Below are positions 39,763 through 48,453 of a stretch of DNA of 64,000 bases, piece after piece (position 1 is the stretch's first letter; every line of letters begins with the position of its first letter). The DNA is taken from NCBI GenBank assembly GCA_021733925.1, contig JAIPJY010000036.1:1-64000 (forward strand). The letters run 5' to 3'. This DNA is from Prosthecobacter sp. Its GTDB lineage: Bacteria > Verrucomicrobiota > Verrucomicrobiia > Verrucomicrobiales > Verrucomicrobiaceae. Under the pieces are notes generated by a model. The model worked only from the letters and a program-made list of their open reading frames with translations. It was not told the origin of the DNA and did no database searches. The position numbers were made by a program, and so were the translations under genes.

Positions 39763-41133
39763 TCACGGCTTTTTGCCCAGCAGCTGCTGCATGGCTGAAG
39801 TGAGCACTTGCTCCACTTCGGGGGCGACGTTTGAAGATGTGGGGCCGGTTTCGTAGCCGCCTTCGGGGTAGGCGGCGGCGGTGCCGATGTAGCCGGGGCC
39901 GTAGTTGCCGTAGGCGGCCATCATGACGTGGAGATCGGGGCGCATGGCCTTGGCGGCGAGCTGGTATTCGACGAAGAGTTCGCCGGGGAGGTGCAGCATG
40001 CGTGAGTCACCCACCTGGAGGCAGGTGATGTCGATCTCGTGTCCGGCTTTGCTGCGGCGGACGAATGCGAGCTGGTCAGCACAAGAGATGTAGCCTTTGG
40101 GTGGTGTGGCTTTGAGCTTGGTGATCAGATCCTCTTCGTTGAGCCGGGGGGAGAGAGGCAGTTTCACGGGGACATTGCCCCAGCCGATATCGGCGGCTGC
40201 GAGCGGCAGCTTTTTGGTTTTGTCATAGGCTTCGCGCATGCCGGCGGCGAGACGGGTGGCGAGGATGACGCGGTTGCTTTGCGTGCCGTCGTTGTATTTG
40301 CCTGCAGCGACGTTGCCACCGGCGCCGTTAAAATGGACATGCAGTGCGGCGTTCACATCCTGCCCGCGAATGAAGCGTGCGATGCCGGGAAAATCCGGGC
40401 TTGGTATGCCGAGGCGGTAGTAGCTCTGCGGATGGCAGGCGTAGGCGCTGAGCACGGCGATGGGCTTGTCGCCGTTCCAAAAGCTGAGCAGGGAGACGAC
40501 GGGATCGATGAGGCCTTCGGGCAGGGAGATGAGGCCTTCGATTTTGCAAGCGCTGCCGCGCATGCGTCCGACCTTTCCTTCTGGGGTGCGCTCCACGCGG
40601 CGGTTTGAGGCGACTTCTTTGACCACGGCTTCGCCGTAGCCGTAGTGGGTGGCGGGCTGGGCATTGGGCAATGCGGTGCGAATGGCATCTGCTGCGCGCT
40701 GGATGACCTGGCGATGGAAGGTGCCTTCAAAGCGGGTGTAGCCTTTCACGCCGAGTTCCTGGATGAGTTTTTCTGCTGTGAAGTCGCAGCCGGGGGCATC
40801 ATGCTGGTGCAGGGTGTGCACGGCCACGCGGCCCGGCACGGTGCCTGCTGCCTCTGCGAGTGCGGAGCGAAAGGCATCGTGGCCTTCATTGGCGATGCCG
40901 ATCCAATCCACCGCGCAGAGCACGATGGGCTGTCCGCCGCCGAGGATGACGATGCCACGGCAGCGCAGGGTGAGATCATCCACGCGTTTCACCGGATAGT
41001 AGGCCATCGCGGCACCGAGCGGCGGTGTGGCATCCACATCGAAGGTGGCGATGCGCACGGGCTCGGCGGCATGTGCGGCATTCCACAAGCAGATGGGCGA
41101 AAGGAGAAACGCGAGAACGAGAAGGGCTTTCAT
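39763..41133 (-). CDS. secreted neutral/alkaline ceramidase-like (NEUT/ALK N-terminal) protein
   Basis: 456 aa from ATG 41133 with signal [20 protein letters not shown]. The upstream open frame is antisense to the aldolase gene. [18 protein letters not shown] is the typical start; [39 protein letters not shown] (zinc-type HxH), [12 protein letters not shown], and [18 protein letters not shown] follow. These features are standard for the ceramidase N-terminal family, whose Planctomycete/Verrucomicrobia members are often in carbohydrate clusters and may be amidases of other substrates. Last gene of the leftward unit that starts at 45070. Confidence 0.82.
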   Translation of the reverse strand: MKALLVLAFLLSPICLWNAAHAAEPVRIATFDVDATPPLGAAMAYYPVKRVDDLTLRCRGIVILGGGQPIVLCAVDWIGIANEGHDAFRSALAEAAGTVPGRVAVHTLHQHDAPGCDFTAEKLIQELGVKGYTRFEGTFHRQVIQRAADAIRTALPNAQPATHYGYGEAVVKEVASNRRVERTPEGKVGRMRGSACKIEGLISLPEGLIDPVVSLLSFWNGDKPIAVLSAYACHPQSYYRLGIPSPDFPGIARFIRGQDVNAALHVHFNGAGGNVAAGKYNDGTQSNRVILATRLAAGMREAYDKTKKLPLAAADIGWGNVPVKLPLSPRLNEEDLITKLKATPPKGYISCADQLAFVRRSKAGHEIDITCLQVGDSRMLHLPGELFVEYQLAAKAMRPDLHVMMAAYGNYGPGYIGTAAAYPEGGYETGPTSSNVAPEVEQVLTSAMQQLLGKKP

Positions 41134-41161
41134 GATGACGAGATGAAACAAACGCGCCTTG

Positions 41162-41977
41162 TCAGTACGTCTTGCCCGTGGGGATGGCGGTCTGGCCGGA
41201 GATTTCGCTGAGCGCGCTGTCGAAGTCGGCGGCGCAGGCGCTGAGATGCGCGTGCAGTGCGCCGAATTCGCTGCCGAGCACGACGAACTGCGCGCCGAGT
41301 TCGATGATGGTTTTCGCATCTGCGGCGGAGCCCACGGGACGGCCCCAGGTTTTGCCGTGTTTGCGGCAGGCGGCGGCGATCTGTTTTTGAACATCGAGCA
41401 TCACGGGATCATTCACGGCGGGCGTGCAGCCGAGGCGCAAAGACATGTCTCCGGGGCCGAGAAAGAGGATGTCCACGCCGGGGACGGCGGCGATTTCTTC
41501 GGCATTGGCGAGAGCGGCAGGGGTTTCGATTTGCACGGTGAGGAAGGTCTCGCGATTGGCCTGCTCGATGTAGTCGTCGGGCTTGCCGATCCAGTAGTCG
41601 GCATCACGGCCGCCGCCGCAGAAGCCGCGATCGCCGAGGGGTGGGAATTTGATGGCGTTGACCAAGGCGCGGGCTTCATCCGCACTGCCGACGTGGGGGA
41701 TCATCAACCCGGCAGCACCGTCTTCGAGGAGACGGTAGAGGCTGTTTTTCTCCTTGGTGATCGGACGCCACATGCAGTCGATGTCCGCGGCGTGATGGCG
41801 GCCCAGCATGGTTTCGGCTTCACGCGGGTCCCATACTCGGTGCTCGGCATCGAGCCAGATGCCGTCGTATTTGAAATGCGCGGCGATGGCGGGGAAGAAG
41901 GCGATGGGCGAGCCGGTGCAGCAGATGCGGGCGACCTGGCCTGCACGGATTTTGGCGAGGACTTTGGAGCGTCTCAT
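41162..41977 (-). CDS. HpcH/HpaI family aldolase (second)
   Basis: 271 aa. [32 protein letters not shown] is the classic HpaI N-terminal block with the catalytic His. [43 protein letters not shown] follows the 2-keto-3-deoxy-L-rhamnonate/4-hydroxy-2-oxo-heptanedioate aldolase pattern. [36 protein letters not shown] carries the Mg-binding Glu and Asp. More canonical than the paralogue at 13772. Expected to cleave a 2-keto-3-deoxy sugar acid to pyruvate and an aldehyde. Confidence 0.88.
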   Translation of the reverse strand: MRRSKVLAKIRAGQVARICCTGSPIAFFPAIAAHFKYDGIWLDAEHRVWDPREAETMLGRHHAADIDCMWRPITKEKNSLYRLLEDGAAGLMIPHVGSADEARALVNAIKFPPLGDRGFCGGGRDADYWIGKPDDYIEQANRETFLTVQIETPAALANAEEIAAVPGVDILFLGPGDMSLRLGCTPAVNDPVMLDVQKQIAAACRKHGKTWGRPVGSAADAKTIIELGAQFVVLGSEFGALHAHLSACAADFDSALSEISGQTAIPTGKTY

Positions 41978-41985
41978 AAATGGGG

Positions 41986-43185
41986 TCAGGGTTGATGTTG
42001 GGCGAGCCAGGTGGAGAGGATTTCGAGCAGCGGCGTGGTGTCAGCGGTGCGGCGTGTGATCATGGAAAGGTCCTGGGCTTTGATCAGGCGCAGCGCGAGC
42101 GCCTCGTGGCGGCTCTCTTCTGGGCTGAGTGCGGGTTTTGCCGCTGAGGGCAAGGCCACCACCACATCCCACTCCTGTACGCCAAAGCTGAGGGACCAGT
42201 TCATGATCCATGAATAATCGTGATGAAACTGCTGATGATCCTGCAAGGGGAGTTCAGCGGGCACGGCGATGATCACCAGATCCTGCGCCATGCTGCGCAC
42301 CTTGCGCGCAGAGGCCTCAAGCTGCGCGAGCGTCTGGCCAGCAATGGGCCAGGACGTGACCTTGACCTCGACCCCCGAATACAACTCCTGCAGTGCAGGT
42401 TTGATGAGTTCATCATACGGCGGCATGGCGAGCACCTGGATGGGCTGGCCGGCTTTGAGCTTTGTGAAGGTGTGCGAAAGTGCCGACGGGGGTGGGCCGA
42501 CTTCGCGGAGTGAAACGGTGCGGCCGGTGATGGCGTGGGCGATAGTTTCGGCGAAGAGTTTGTGACCGGCCATGTTGGGATGAATGGTATCGCTGAGGAG
42601 GAGATTCCATTCGGAGGCATCGGCGGCGTGCACGGCTTCGAATGCGGCGAAGCAGTCGGCCACGACGAGCGTCTCCTCTTTGGCCACGTCTCGAATGGCC
42701 TGGGTGAATTCGGTGAGACGGGCTGGGGGGCGCTGCGGAGTTTCGATGACGGAATTCTGCGTGCACAGCACTACCTCGGCTCCGCTTTTCTGGCAGCGAG
42801 TGATCATCTCGCGAAGGTTCTTTTTGAAGGTGTCCACAGGCGTCTTCACCAGATCATTCATGCCGAACATGATCGTCACGAGATGTGGCTTGTGAGAGAG
42901 CACGTCTCGCTCAAGGCGCTTGAGGCCGCCTGTGGTGGTGTCGCCACTGATGCCGGCATTGTGCACGCTGAGCTGAGTTTGGGGGTAGAGCTGCTGGAGA
43001 GCGAGCTGGAGCATTTCGGCATACGCGCGGCGGCCGCCGCTGTGATAATAGACGCCGGTGATGCTGTCGCCGATGCAGACGATGCGGACGGGTTCCTTGC
43101 CTGCGGCGAGCAAGGCTGCGGTTTTGAGCGGCGCTGCGGGAAGCAGGTTCGCGAAACAGAAGCAGAGGAGAATGAGTTTGCGCAT
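41986..43185 (-). CDS. secreted SGNH/GDSL hydrolase
   Basis: 399 aa, signal MRKLILLCFCFANLLPAA. Block I VCIGDSITGVYYHSGG (nucleophile Ser in GDSI near residue 40), block II NAGISGDTT, block III GMNDLV, and block V DTIHPNMAGH with Asp and His near 200-203. The C-terminal 150 residues (FTKLKAGQPIQVLAMPPYDELI) form an additional domain of unknown type. Probable esterase for acetylated or acylated saccharides. It follows the sialidase-like gene by 7 nt and shares its operon. Confidence 0.88.
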   Translation of the reverse strand: MRKLILLCFCFANLLPAAPLKTAALLAAGKEPVRIVCIGDSITGVYYHSGGRRAYAEMLQLALQQLYPQTQLSVHNAGISGDTTTGGLKRLERDVLSHKPHLVTIMFGMNDLVKTPVDTFKKNLREMITRCQKSGAEVVLCTQNSVIETPQRPPARLTEFTQAIRDVAKEETLVVADCFAAFEAVHAADASEWNLLLSDTIHPNMAGHKLFAETIAHAITGRTVSLREVGPPPSALSHTFTKLKAGQPIQVLAMPPYDELIKPALQELYSGVEVKVTSWPIAGQTLAQLEASARKVRSMAQDLVIIAVPAELPLQDHQQFHHDYSWIMNWSLSFGVQEWDVVVALPSAAKPALSPEESRHEALALRLIKAQDLSMITRRTADTTPLLEILSTWLAQHQP

Positions 43186-43192
43186 GGGAGGA

Positions 43193-44293
43193 TCAGGGTT
43201 GCTTCAGCCAGTCGAGGGTGATGCGGCGGATGCGCAGACGGTTGAGCGCCCCCACTTTGCTGTCGCCAGCGCAGTAGCCGATGAGCATGGCATCGCCGAC
43301 GAAATGAATGGCGGTGTAGTGGTAGAGGCCGTCGGGGTCGTTCTCGATGAGCTTGCGCTTGGGCCAGGTCTTGCCGCCGTCGGTGGAGATGGCCGCGACG
43401 AAGGGATTGCGCTTCTTGGGCGGGAACGGGAACATGCCGGAGTGGTCGTTGTAGATGGCAAGCAGGTCGTTGCTGCCGGGCAGGCGTTTGATGCTGGCGG
43501 GGCCGTTGGGAGATTTCATTTCCGTGGGCTCCGGTGGTGAGAATGTTTTGCCCGCGTCGGTGGAGAAGAAGCCGTACTGCGCGCCCTGATCGGTGCGGCA
43601 CCAGGAGAAGAGGCCGCCGTCTGCCAGTTCCACCACGCCGGGCTCCTGCAGGCCGCTGCCGCTGCGCACGGGCATGGCCCACCAGCTGGAAGATTCCGTC
43701 CAGGTGGCGCCTTCGTCATCGGAATAGATCCAGGTGGCAATGGCGCGTGCGTCCCAGGATTTGCTGGTGTTGGGATCGGTGCCGCGTGAGCGGTGGAAGG
43801 CCAGCGGGATGATGATGCGGCCCTTGCTGGTCTGGATGACGCGGTCGTTGTTCATCACGAAGTAACCGGGGGCCTGCTGCACGAGCTTGGGCTCGGTCCA
43901 AGTCTCGCCTTCATCTGTGGAGATGCGCATGTGCGGGCGGCAGTCGATCCAGCTGTTTTTGATGCAGTAAAACATGGCGAGCTTGCCGCTGGCGAGGCGC
44001 AGGAGGGAGACGCTCATCACATTGTCGCCGCCGGTGTTTTCCACCACGGTGACGGGCGGGCTCCAGGTGCGGCCCTGATCATCTGAATGAATGCGGACGA
44101 TGCGGGCGGGGCTCTCATCCCCCGCGCCGCCGTAAAAATGTGAGTAGCAGAAAATGATGCGACCGGAGGCGAGGGTAGCGAAGGAGCCTTCGGAGTTGCG
44201 CGGGTTCTCCTTGGTGGGATCAAGATTGAAAGTGATGATGCTTTCGGCGTGCGCCATGCAGGCGATGGCGAGACAGAGGGTGATGAGTTTCAT
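43193..44293 (-). CDS. secreted sialidase/exo-alpha-sialidase-like BNR protein
   Basis: 366 aa, signal MKLITLCLAIACMAHA. Asp-box (SxDxGxTW) copies are clear: SDDQGRTW, STDEGETW, SDDEGATW, STDAGKTF, STDGGKTW. They alternate with blades of a six-bladed propeller. The canonical arginine triad could not be assigned confidently, and many bacterial relatives lack sialidase activity. In this context it may be a hydrolase or a sugar-binding protein. It lies 15 nt downstream of the RraA-like gene. Confidence 0.85.
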   Translation of the reverse strand: MKLITLCLAIACMAHAESIITFNLDPTKENPRNSEGSFATLASGRIIFCYSHFYGGAGDESPARIVRIHSDDQGRTWSPPVTVVENTGGDNVMSVSLLRLASGKLAMFYCIKNSWIDCRPHMRISTDEGETWTEPKLVQQAPGYFVMNNDRVIQTSKGRIIIPLAFHRSRGTDPNTSKSWDARAIATWIYSDDEGATWTESSSWWAMPVRSGSGLQEPGVVELADGGLFSWCRTDQGAQYGFFSTDAGKTFSPPEPTEMKSPNGPASIKRLPGSNDLLAIYNDHSGMFPFPPKKRNPFVAAISTDGGKTWPKRKLIENDPDGLYHYTAIHFVGDAMLIGYCAGDSKVGALNRLRIRRITLDWLKQP

Positions 44294-44308
44294 GATGGCT
44301 GATTGGAG

Positions 44309-45070
44309 TTACCACTCGCCCTGGCGGGAGAACTGGCTTTTCACATTGGCGCTGAACTGGGTGATGCTGGCTTCGAGATTGGCGACGAGTTCGTCCGTGC
44401 TCAGGCCTGCTGCATTGCGCGCGGCGGGGATGACGGTGGCGCATTCATTGGCATCCATGAAGCGTGCGGCTTCGAGCAGCTTGGGCTGGTCTTCCTCGGG
44501 GATGACCATGAAGCCGTGTTTGTCGGCGTGGATGAGGTCATCCGGCTTGACGGTGCGACCAAAGACTTCCACCTCGCACCCCCAGCGCACGGGGTGTACA
44601 TGCGCATGGCCGACGCAGAGGCGACGGGCGAGCGCCTTAAAGCCCGCATTGGTCATTTCATCGAGATCACGAATGGCACCGTCGGTGATGGTTCCCACGC
44701 AGCCAAGCGCACGGAACATGTTGGCGCTTACCTCCCCCCAGGCGGAGCCGAGCACGCGGGGTTTGTCGAGATCTTGGACGACGATGATTTTCGGCCCGGG
44801 CACGCTGGCGATGTAGCGGCGGAACTCAGCACCGGCATTTGGATTTGTCTGGCGGTGTGCGGCGTTGGAGGGCTCGATGACGAGGGTGACGGCGTAGCCG
44901 ACCATGGGGCCCATCTGCGGCATAAAGTCGCGGGTTTCCTCGATGTTAAAGGCATCGGCACCAGCATTGTGCCGGGTGATCTGCTCCCAGCCGTTGTAGA
45001 TCGTGGGAGTGTTCCAGCGTTTGAGCTGGAGCAGGTCGCTGTGCGAAAGGTGGCGCGCGCTGTGAGACAT
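44309..45070 (-). CDS. RraA/4-hydroxy-4-methyl-2-oxoglutarate aldolase family protein
   Basis: 253 aa. GEVSANMFRALGCVGTITDGAIRDLDEM is the core RraA-fold motif, with the GxxxxDGxxRD Asp/Arg pair used for metal and oxaloacetate/HMG binding in aldolase members. RWGCEVEVFGRTVKPDDLIHADKHGFMVIPEE is the conserved C-terminal barrel edge. Family members are HMG/CHA aldolases or RNase E regulators; a metabolic aldolase role fits this operon. First gene of the leftward unit; its ATG is 46 nt from operator 5. Confidence 0.85.
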   Translation of the reverse strand: MSHSARHLSHSDLLQLKRWNTPTIYNGWEQITRHNAGADAFNIEETRDFMPQMGPMVGYAVTLVIEPSNAAHRQTNPNAGAEFRRYIASVPGPKIIVVQDLDKPRVLGSAWGEVSANMFRALGCVGTITDGAIRDLDEMTNAGFKALARRLCVGHAHVHPVRWGCEVEVFGRTVKPDDLIHADKHGFMVIPEEDQPKLLEAARFMDANECATVIPAARNAAGLSTDELVANLEASITQFSANVKSQFSRQGEW

Positions 45071-45116
45071 GGTGGAGAAACAGGCTGCTGAAACGATTTG
45101 TCACAACGCCTTGATT

Positions 45117-45137
45117 CTGGTCTGTTGTCCAAACCAG
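45117..45137. promoter_or_regulatory. operator palindrome 5 in the regulator/RraA divergent promoter
   Basis: Exact CTGGT-N11-ACCAG flanked by T and A to give TCTGGT...ACCAGA. Its right edge abuts the ATG (45138) of the regulator gene, and its left edge is 46 nt upstream of the RraA-like ATG (45070). Binding could thus block both genes. The spacer CTGTTGTCCAA is nearly the same as in operator 6. Confidence 0.75.
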
Positions 45138-46223
45138 ATGCAACCAGACACCACCTCCAGCCCCAGACTGCCACAACGCATCTCCCTGGTCACCTTGACC
45201 GCGCAGAGTCTGCGCGAGTCAATGCAGGCCGGTCACTGGCATGGCCATCTCCCAGGGGAGCGTGAGCTGTGCGCACGCCTGCAGGTGAGCCGCCACACCC
45301 TGCGCGCCGCACTGCATGAACTGGAGCGCGATGGCGTTCTGGAGGTCTCAGACAGACAGCGGCGGCGCATCAAGACCGACGTAAAAGCAGAGACAGCAGT
45401 GCATGACCGGGTGATCGCGCTCATCTCCCCCCGTCCGCTGCTGGAAATGTCCCCCTCGACGGTCGTGATGGTGGATGATCTGCGAGATCAGCTTTCCCGT
45501 GTCGGCTTCAGCTTTGAGATCCATGTGAGCACCGCGTGCTTTTCCTCCACGCCAGCGCGTGCGCTGGAGGCTCTGACCACCCGCTCTCCTGCGGCGGCAT
45601 GGCTGCTGTTTGGTTCGCTGGAGCCCGTTCAGAGCTGGTTCATGCGCCGCCAGCTTCCCTGCCTTGTGGTGGGCTCCTGCGCACCAGGCATGAACCTGCC
45701 TTCCATTGATGCCGACTACCGGGCGCTCTGCCGCCATGCAGGCGGCATGCTCAGTGGCAAAGGCCACCGTCACATCGCCTTCATACGCCCAGCCGGTGAT
45801 TACGGCGGCGACCTGCAGAGCGAACAAGGCCTGCGTGAGGCGCTCAGCGGCACCACCGCGCCCACCTTGCAGGTGATCCAGCATGATGGCACCGCAGCCC
45901 ATCTCTGCACACTGCTGGAAAAGGCGCTGCGCTCACCCCGGCCACCCACGGCCTACGTGGTCGCCCGCGCCATCCATGTGCTCACGGTGATGATGTTTCT
46001 CACGCAGCGTGGCAAACGCATCCCGCAGGACATCGCAGTGATCTCCCGGGATGACGAAACCTTTCTCCAGCACACGGTGCCTGCCATCACCCGCTATGCC
46101 GCAAACACCGGCCAGTTCGCCCGCAGCGTGTGCAAAGCCGCGCGTCAGCTCGCCGAGGCCGGCACTCTGCCACCCAAGGCGATTCGCCTGATGCCCAAAA
46201 TGATCCGTGGTGAAACGCTGTAA
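45138..46223 (+). CDS. GntR-type HTH, LacI-type sensor transcriptional regulator
   Basis: 361 aa from ATG 45138, placed directly after the operator; a start at 45069 would read through the operator and gives no family sequence. Residues about 15-78 are a GntR winged helix: LTAQSLRESMQAGHWHGHLPGERELCARLQVSRHTLRAALHELERDGVLEV. The rest is a periplasmic-binding-protein-like sensor of the LacI/AraR kind (MVDDLRDQLSRVGFSFEIHVS, GKGHRHIAFIRP, RGKRIPQDIAVISRDDE). This combination is common in sugar regulation. As the only regulator near the six palindromes, it is the likely binder, with a sugar intermediate as inducer (inference). No start-proximal Shine-Dalgarno is seen because the operator occupies that space, so the mRNA may be leaderless or the true start later. 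Confidence 0.85.
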   Translation: MQPDTTSSPRLPQRISLVTLTAQSLRESMQAGHWHGHLPGERELCARLQVSRHTLRAALHELERDGVLEVSDRQRRRIKTDVKAETAVHDRVIALISPRPLLEMSPSTVVMVDDLRDQLSRVGFSFEIHVSTACFSSTPARALEALTTRSPAAAWLLFGSLEPVQSWFMRRQLPCLVVGSCAPGMNLPSIDADYRALCRHAGGMLSGKGHRHIAFIRPAGDYGGDLQSEQGLREALSGTTAPTLQVIQHDGTAAHLCTLLEKALRSPRPPTAYVVARAIHVLTVMMFLTQRGKRIPQDIAVISRDDETFLQHTVPAITRYAANTGQFARSVCKAARQLAEAGTLPPKAIRLMPKMIRGETL

Positions 46224-46232
46224 AAAGCACTC

Positions 46233-46361
46233 ATGAGCTGAAGCTCATTCCAGATGCGCTTCCCCCTCCCAGACCGAGCTAAAGCTCGGCAGTACTTTTC
46301 CAGACCGAGCTAAAGCTCGGCAATACATTTCCAGGACGAGCTGAAGCTCGTGAGTACTTTA
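46233..46361. repeat. cluster of GAGCTAAAGCTC repeats (three full, one partial)
   Basis: A degenerate copy (ATGAGCTGAAGCTCAT, 46233-46248) is followed by three units at about 46270, 46302 and 46335, each CCAGACCGAGCTAAAGCTCGGCAGTAC-like and about 32-33 nt apart. It fills the gap between the regulator gene and the convergent SDR gene and may terminate both. Confidence 0.85.
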
Positions 46362-46367
46362 GGGGCG

Positions 46368-47153
46368 TCACCAAGCCGTCCAGCCACCATCCACCGCCAG
46401 ATTCTGGCCGGTGATGAATGAGGACGCATCGCTGAGCAGGAAGGTCACCGCCCCGGCGATCTCATTCGCCTGCCCCACGCGGCCAAGCGGCACTTTTTGC
46501 GCGAGGCTTTCGACAAACTCGGGCTGCTGAAATTGAATCGTCGGGTTTGGAAACGGACCGGGCGAGAGGCTGTTGCAGCGCACGCCCTGCCTGCCCCAGT
46601 GCACGGCCAGGTAGCGCGCCATCTGCTGGATGCCCGCCTTGCCCACGCCATACTCGATGGGATTCGGGTTCATCGGCGCTGCATAGACGGCAGGGTCAGG
46701 CGAGACGCTGCCATACATGCTGGAGAACAGCACCATGCTGCCCCTTCCCCGCTCCGCCATGCGCTGGCCTGCGGCACGCGCGAGAGCGAAGGTGGCGGTG
46801 AGATTGCCGTGGTTCGCCATGTCAAAATCTTCGGCGGTGAGATCGTCAAAACGCTTGGCCGTTGAGGCATACGTCATCACCACCAGCCCATGCGGCACGC
46901 CATGCGCGGCGATCTGCTCTTTGACGAATTCCTCCACGGCGGCAATGTCGGCGGCGTTGAGTGAGGCCGCGCTTACCTGCGCCTCCAAGCCTGCGTTCCT
47001 GATCATCTCCGCAGCGCGCTCCGCCAAGTCCACGCATAGCACGCGGGCCTGCATCTCCGCCAGTTGCGCCACGACAGCAGCGCCGAGATAACCGGCGCCG
47101 CCAAAGACCCAGATGCTGCGTTCCTTGAGATCAAACGGATGAGGAGAGGACAT
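46368..47153 (-). CDS. SDR-family oxidoreductase
   Basis: 261 aa from ATG 47153. A TTG at 47165 is less likely. FGGAGYLGAAVVAQLAEMQARVLCVDLAERA is the cofactor region (Asp after strand 2 suggests NAD). VVMTYAST replaces NNAG; LFSSMYG gives the Ser; the catalytic site is IEYGVGK (Tyr-x3-Lys) after the PMNPNP insertion shared with the SDR at 14587. The ending FITGQNLAVDGGWTAW is typical. It stands alone, 47 nt from operator 6. Confidence 0.85.
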   Translation of the reverse strand: MSSPHPFDLKERSIWVFGGAGYLGAAVVAQLAEMQARVLCVDLAERAAEMIRNAGLEAQVSAASLNAADIAAVEEFVKEQIAAHGVPHGLVVMTYASTAKRFDDLTAEDFDMANHGNLTATFALARAAGQRMAERGRGSMVLFSSMYGSVSPDPAVYAAPMNPNPIEYGVGKAGIQQMARYLAVHWGRQGVRCNSLSPGPFPNPTIQFQQPEFVESLAQKVPLGRVGQANEIAGAVTFLLSDASSFITGQNLAVDGGWTAW

Positions 47154-47200
47154 GGGTGGCAACAAGGACTGCTCAAGCCACCGGGCTCAAGGCCGCGCTG

Positions 47201-47221
47201 CTGGTCTGTTGTCCATGCCAG
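47201..47221 (-). promoter_or_regulatory. operator palindrome 6 (one mismatch)
   Basis: CTGGT-N11-GCCAG differs from the consensus by one base. Its spacer CTGTTGTCCAT matches operator 5 in ten of eleven bases. It is 47 nt upstream of the SDR ATG at 47153. Confidence 0.65.
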
Positions 47222-47278
47222 ACCAGCACGCCGCCCTTCTGCACAGGTGGAAAAAATCCTCAGCACTGTTGCTGAGGC

Positions 47279-47506
47279 TTATTTAGCCACTTCCTTTTTC
47301 TTCACCGGATAGGAACCGGGAGACTTGGTAAACTTCTGCATGCAGTCCACGCAGCAGAAGGATACGAAGCCTTCATCCGTCTTTACGCGATAGATCGGAC
47401 GCGAGGCTTTGTGATCCACCGGGCATTCATCATTGATGGGCCAGGCGGCGAACACGGTGGCGGTCATGGCCAGACTGAGCAGAAGAGGAGCGAGAAGCGT
47501 TTTCAT
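47279..47506 (-). CDS. small secreted cysteine-rich protein, YHS/TRASH-like
   Basis: 75 aa from ATG 47506. Signal MKTLLAPLLLSLAMTATVFA. Mature part: CPVDHKASRPIYRVKTDEGFVSFCCVDCMQKFTKSPGSY. The CPV...CCxxC...F pattern resembles YHS and TRASH domains, which bind divalent or soft metals. The Lys-rich tail (PVKKKEVAK) follows. A metal-related role agrees with the permease and His-rich protein 1 kb away, but they are not adjacent. Confidence 0.75.
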   Translation of the reverse strand: MKTLLAPLLLSLAMTATVFAAWPINDECPVDHKASRPIYRVKTDEGFVSFCCVDCMQKFTKSPGSYPVKKKEVAK

Positions 47507-47620
47507 GGATGGAGTCGAGTTGGAGTTGGCGCGCGTTACCCCAACAACGCACCAGCCCACTCTCCTCATAGGCCATCGCAAATCTCGCCCATGGATGCGC
47601 AAGGCAGGCACAGTGCAGGG

Positions 47621-48319
47621 TTATTTCTCCTCGATGTCCCAGTAGGAAAGCTTGGCGATCTGCTCGGGGGACAGGGTGTCGATCCAGCTTTTGTTGCCGT
47701 ATCCTGAATTGTTCATGCGACGCCAGTCGATGGTTCCATCTGGGCTCAATCTCTCCACGGCGACGGAACCATCATTGCGACCAATGATGATTTTATTCCC
47801 TTTCCACACTCGGCCACGCTTGTTGCTCGATGGGTCCGAGACGTCCCATTTTGGCGGCCATGAGGCATTGAGTGCGTTTTCCACCACGACGGGCATATTT
47901 CCGTTAGAAGAATCCGTTTGAAATTTGAGCAGCATCCAGTGGCACTCACCTGGAGTGAGTGCTTGGGAAAAGCCAGGTGCAGTACCGATGTCGGCATTAG
48001 GCACAAACACACTATTAGGACACCCAAAGATGCGTTCATCCGCGGTGATGCGTTCTTCAAACAGCCTGTGAAAAATCTGATTCGCAGATTTTGCACTGGC
48101 CGCTGACAGTCCGGCATCTGGATAGGCAGAGCCGTTGTCCTTGGCGTACAGCTTTAAACTAAGCATGATATTCTTGCAGTTCATCACGCCCCGCACTTGC
48201 AGGGCTGGCCTCGAAATCATACGCGGGAGGTAAAACATCAATACGCTGGCCAGCAAACCCACGACCAGCACAATCCCCCATTGCAGGCATCCCCAGCGCT
48301 CCTGTGGTGGCTTATACAT
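47621..48319 (-). CDS. single-pass pseudopilin-like/DUF1559-like membrane protein
   Basis: 232 aa. One hydrophobic helix (LQWGIVLVVGLLASVLMFYL, about 12-31) near the N-terminus without a clear prepilin glycine-glutamate site. CKNIMLSLKLYAKDNGSAYPDAG resembles the start of verrucomicrobial pseudopilin-like proteins, and IIIGRNDGSVAVERLSPDGTI resembles the DG tail. The family cannot be assigned firmly. Codon use is less GC-biased than its neighbours. The region upstream holds a partial ATTCCGCATTC repeat. Confidence 0.6.
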   Translation of the reverse strand: MYKPPQERWGCLQWGIVLVVGLLASVLMFYLPRMISRPALQVRGVMNCKNIMLSLKLYAKDNGSAYPDAGLSAASAKSANQIFHRLFEERITADERIFGCPNSVFVPNADIGTAPGFSQALTPGECHWMLLKFQTDSSNGNMPVVVENALNASWPPKWDVSDPSSNKRGRVWKGNKIIIGRNDGSVAVERLSPDGTIDWRRMNNSGYGNKSWIDTLSPEQIAKLSYWDIEEK

Positions 48320-48358
48320 GGTCGTAATTCATCAAAACCGCTGCTCCAACGCAATCTC

Positions 48359-48388
48359 ATTCCGCATTCGTCGTTCGACATTCCGCCA
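48359..48388. repeat. degenerate ATTCCGCATTC repeat
   Basis: ATTCCGCATTCGTCGTTCG then ACATTCCGCC is a degenerate member of the repeat family at 1783-1869, 2417 and 2861. It lies in the 134-nt gap upstream of the permease gene. Confidence 0.55.
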
Positions 48389-48453
48389 ATCCCCCGTTCT
48401 TTCTCGCTTGAACCCGCCTTCTCGGCGCGTTTAGAAGTCTTCTCACCAACCAC

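Noticed and set aside
46233-46361. possible CRISPR-like array of about 32-nt units
   Set aside because: Only three or four units, no distinct unique spacers, the unit itself is palindromic and occurs singly elsewhere, and no cas gene is near.
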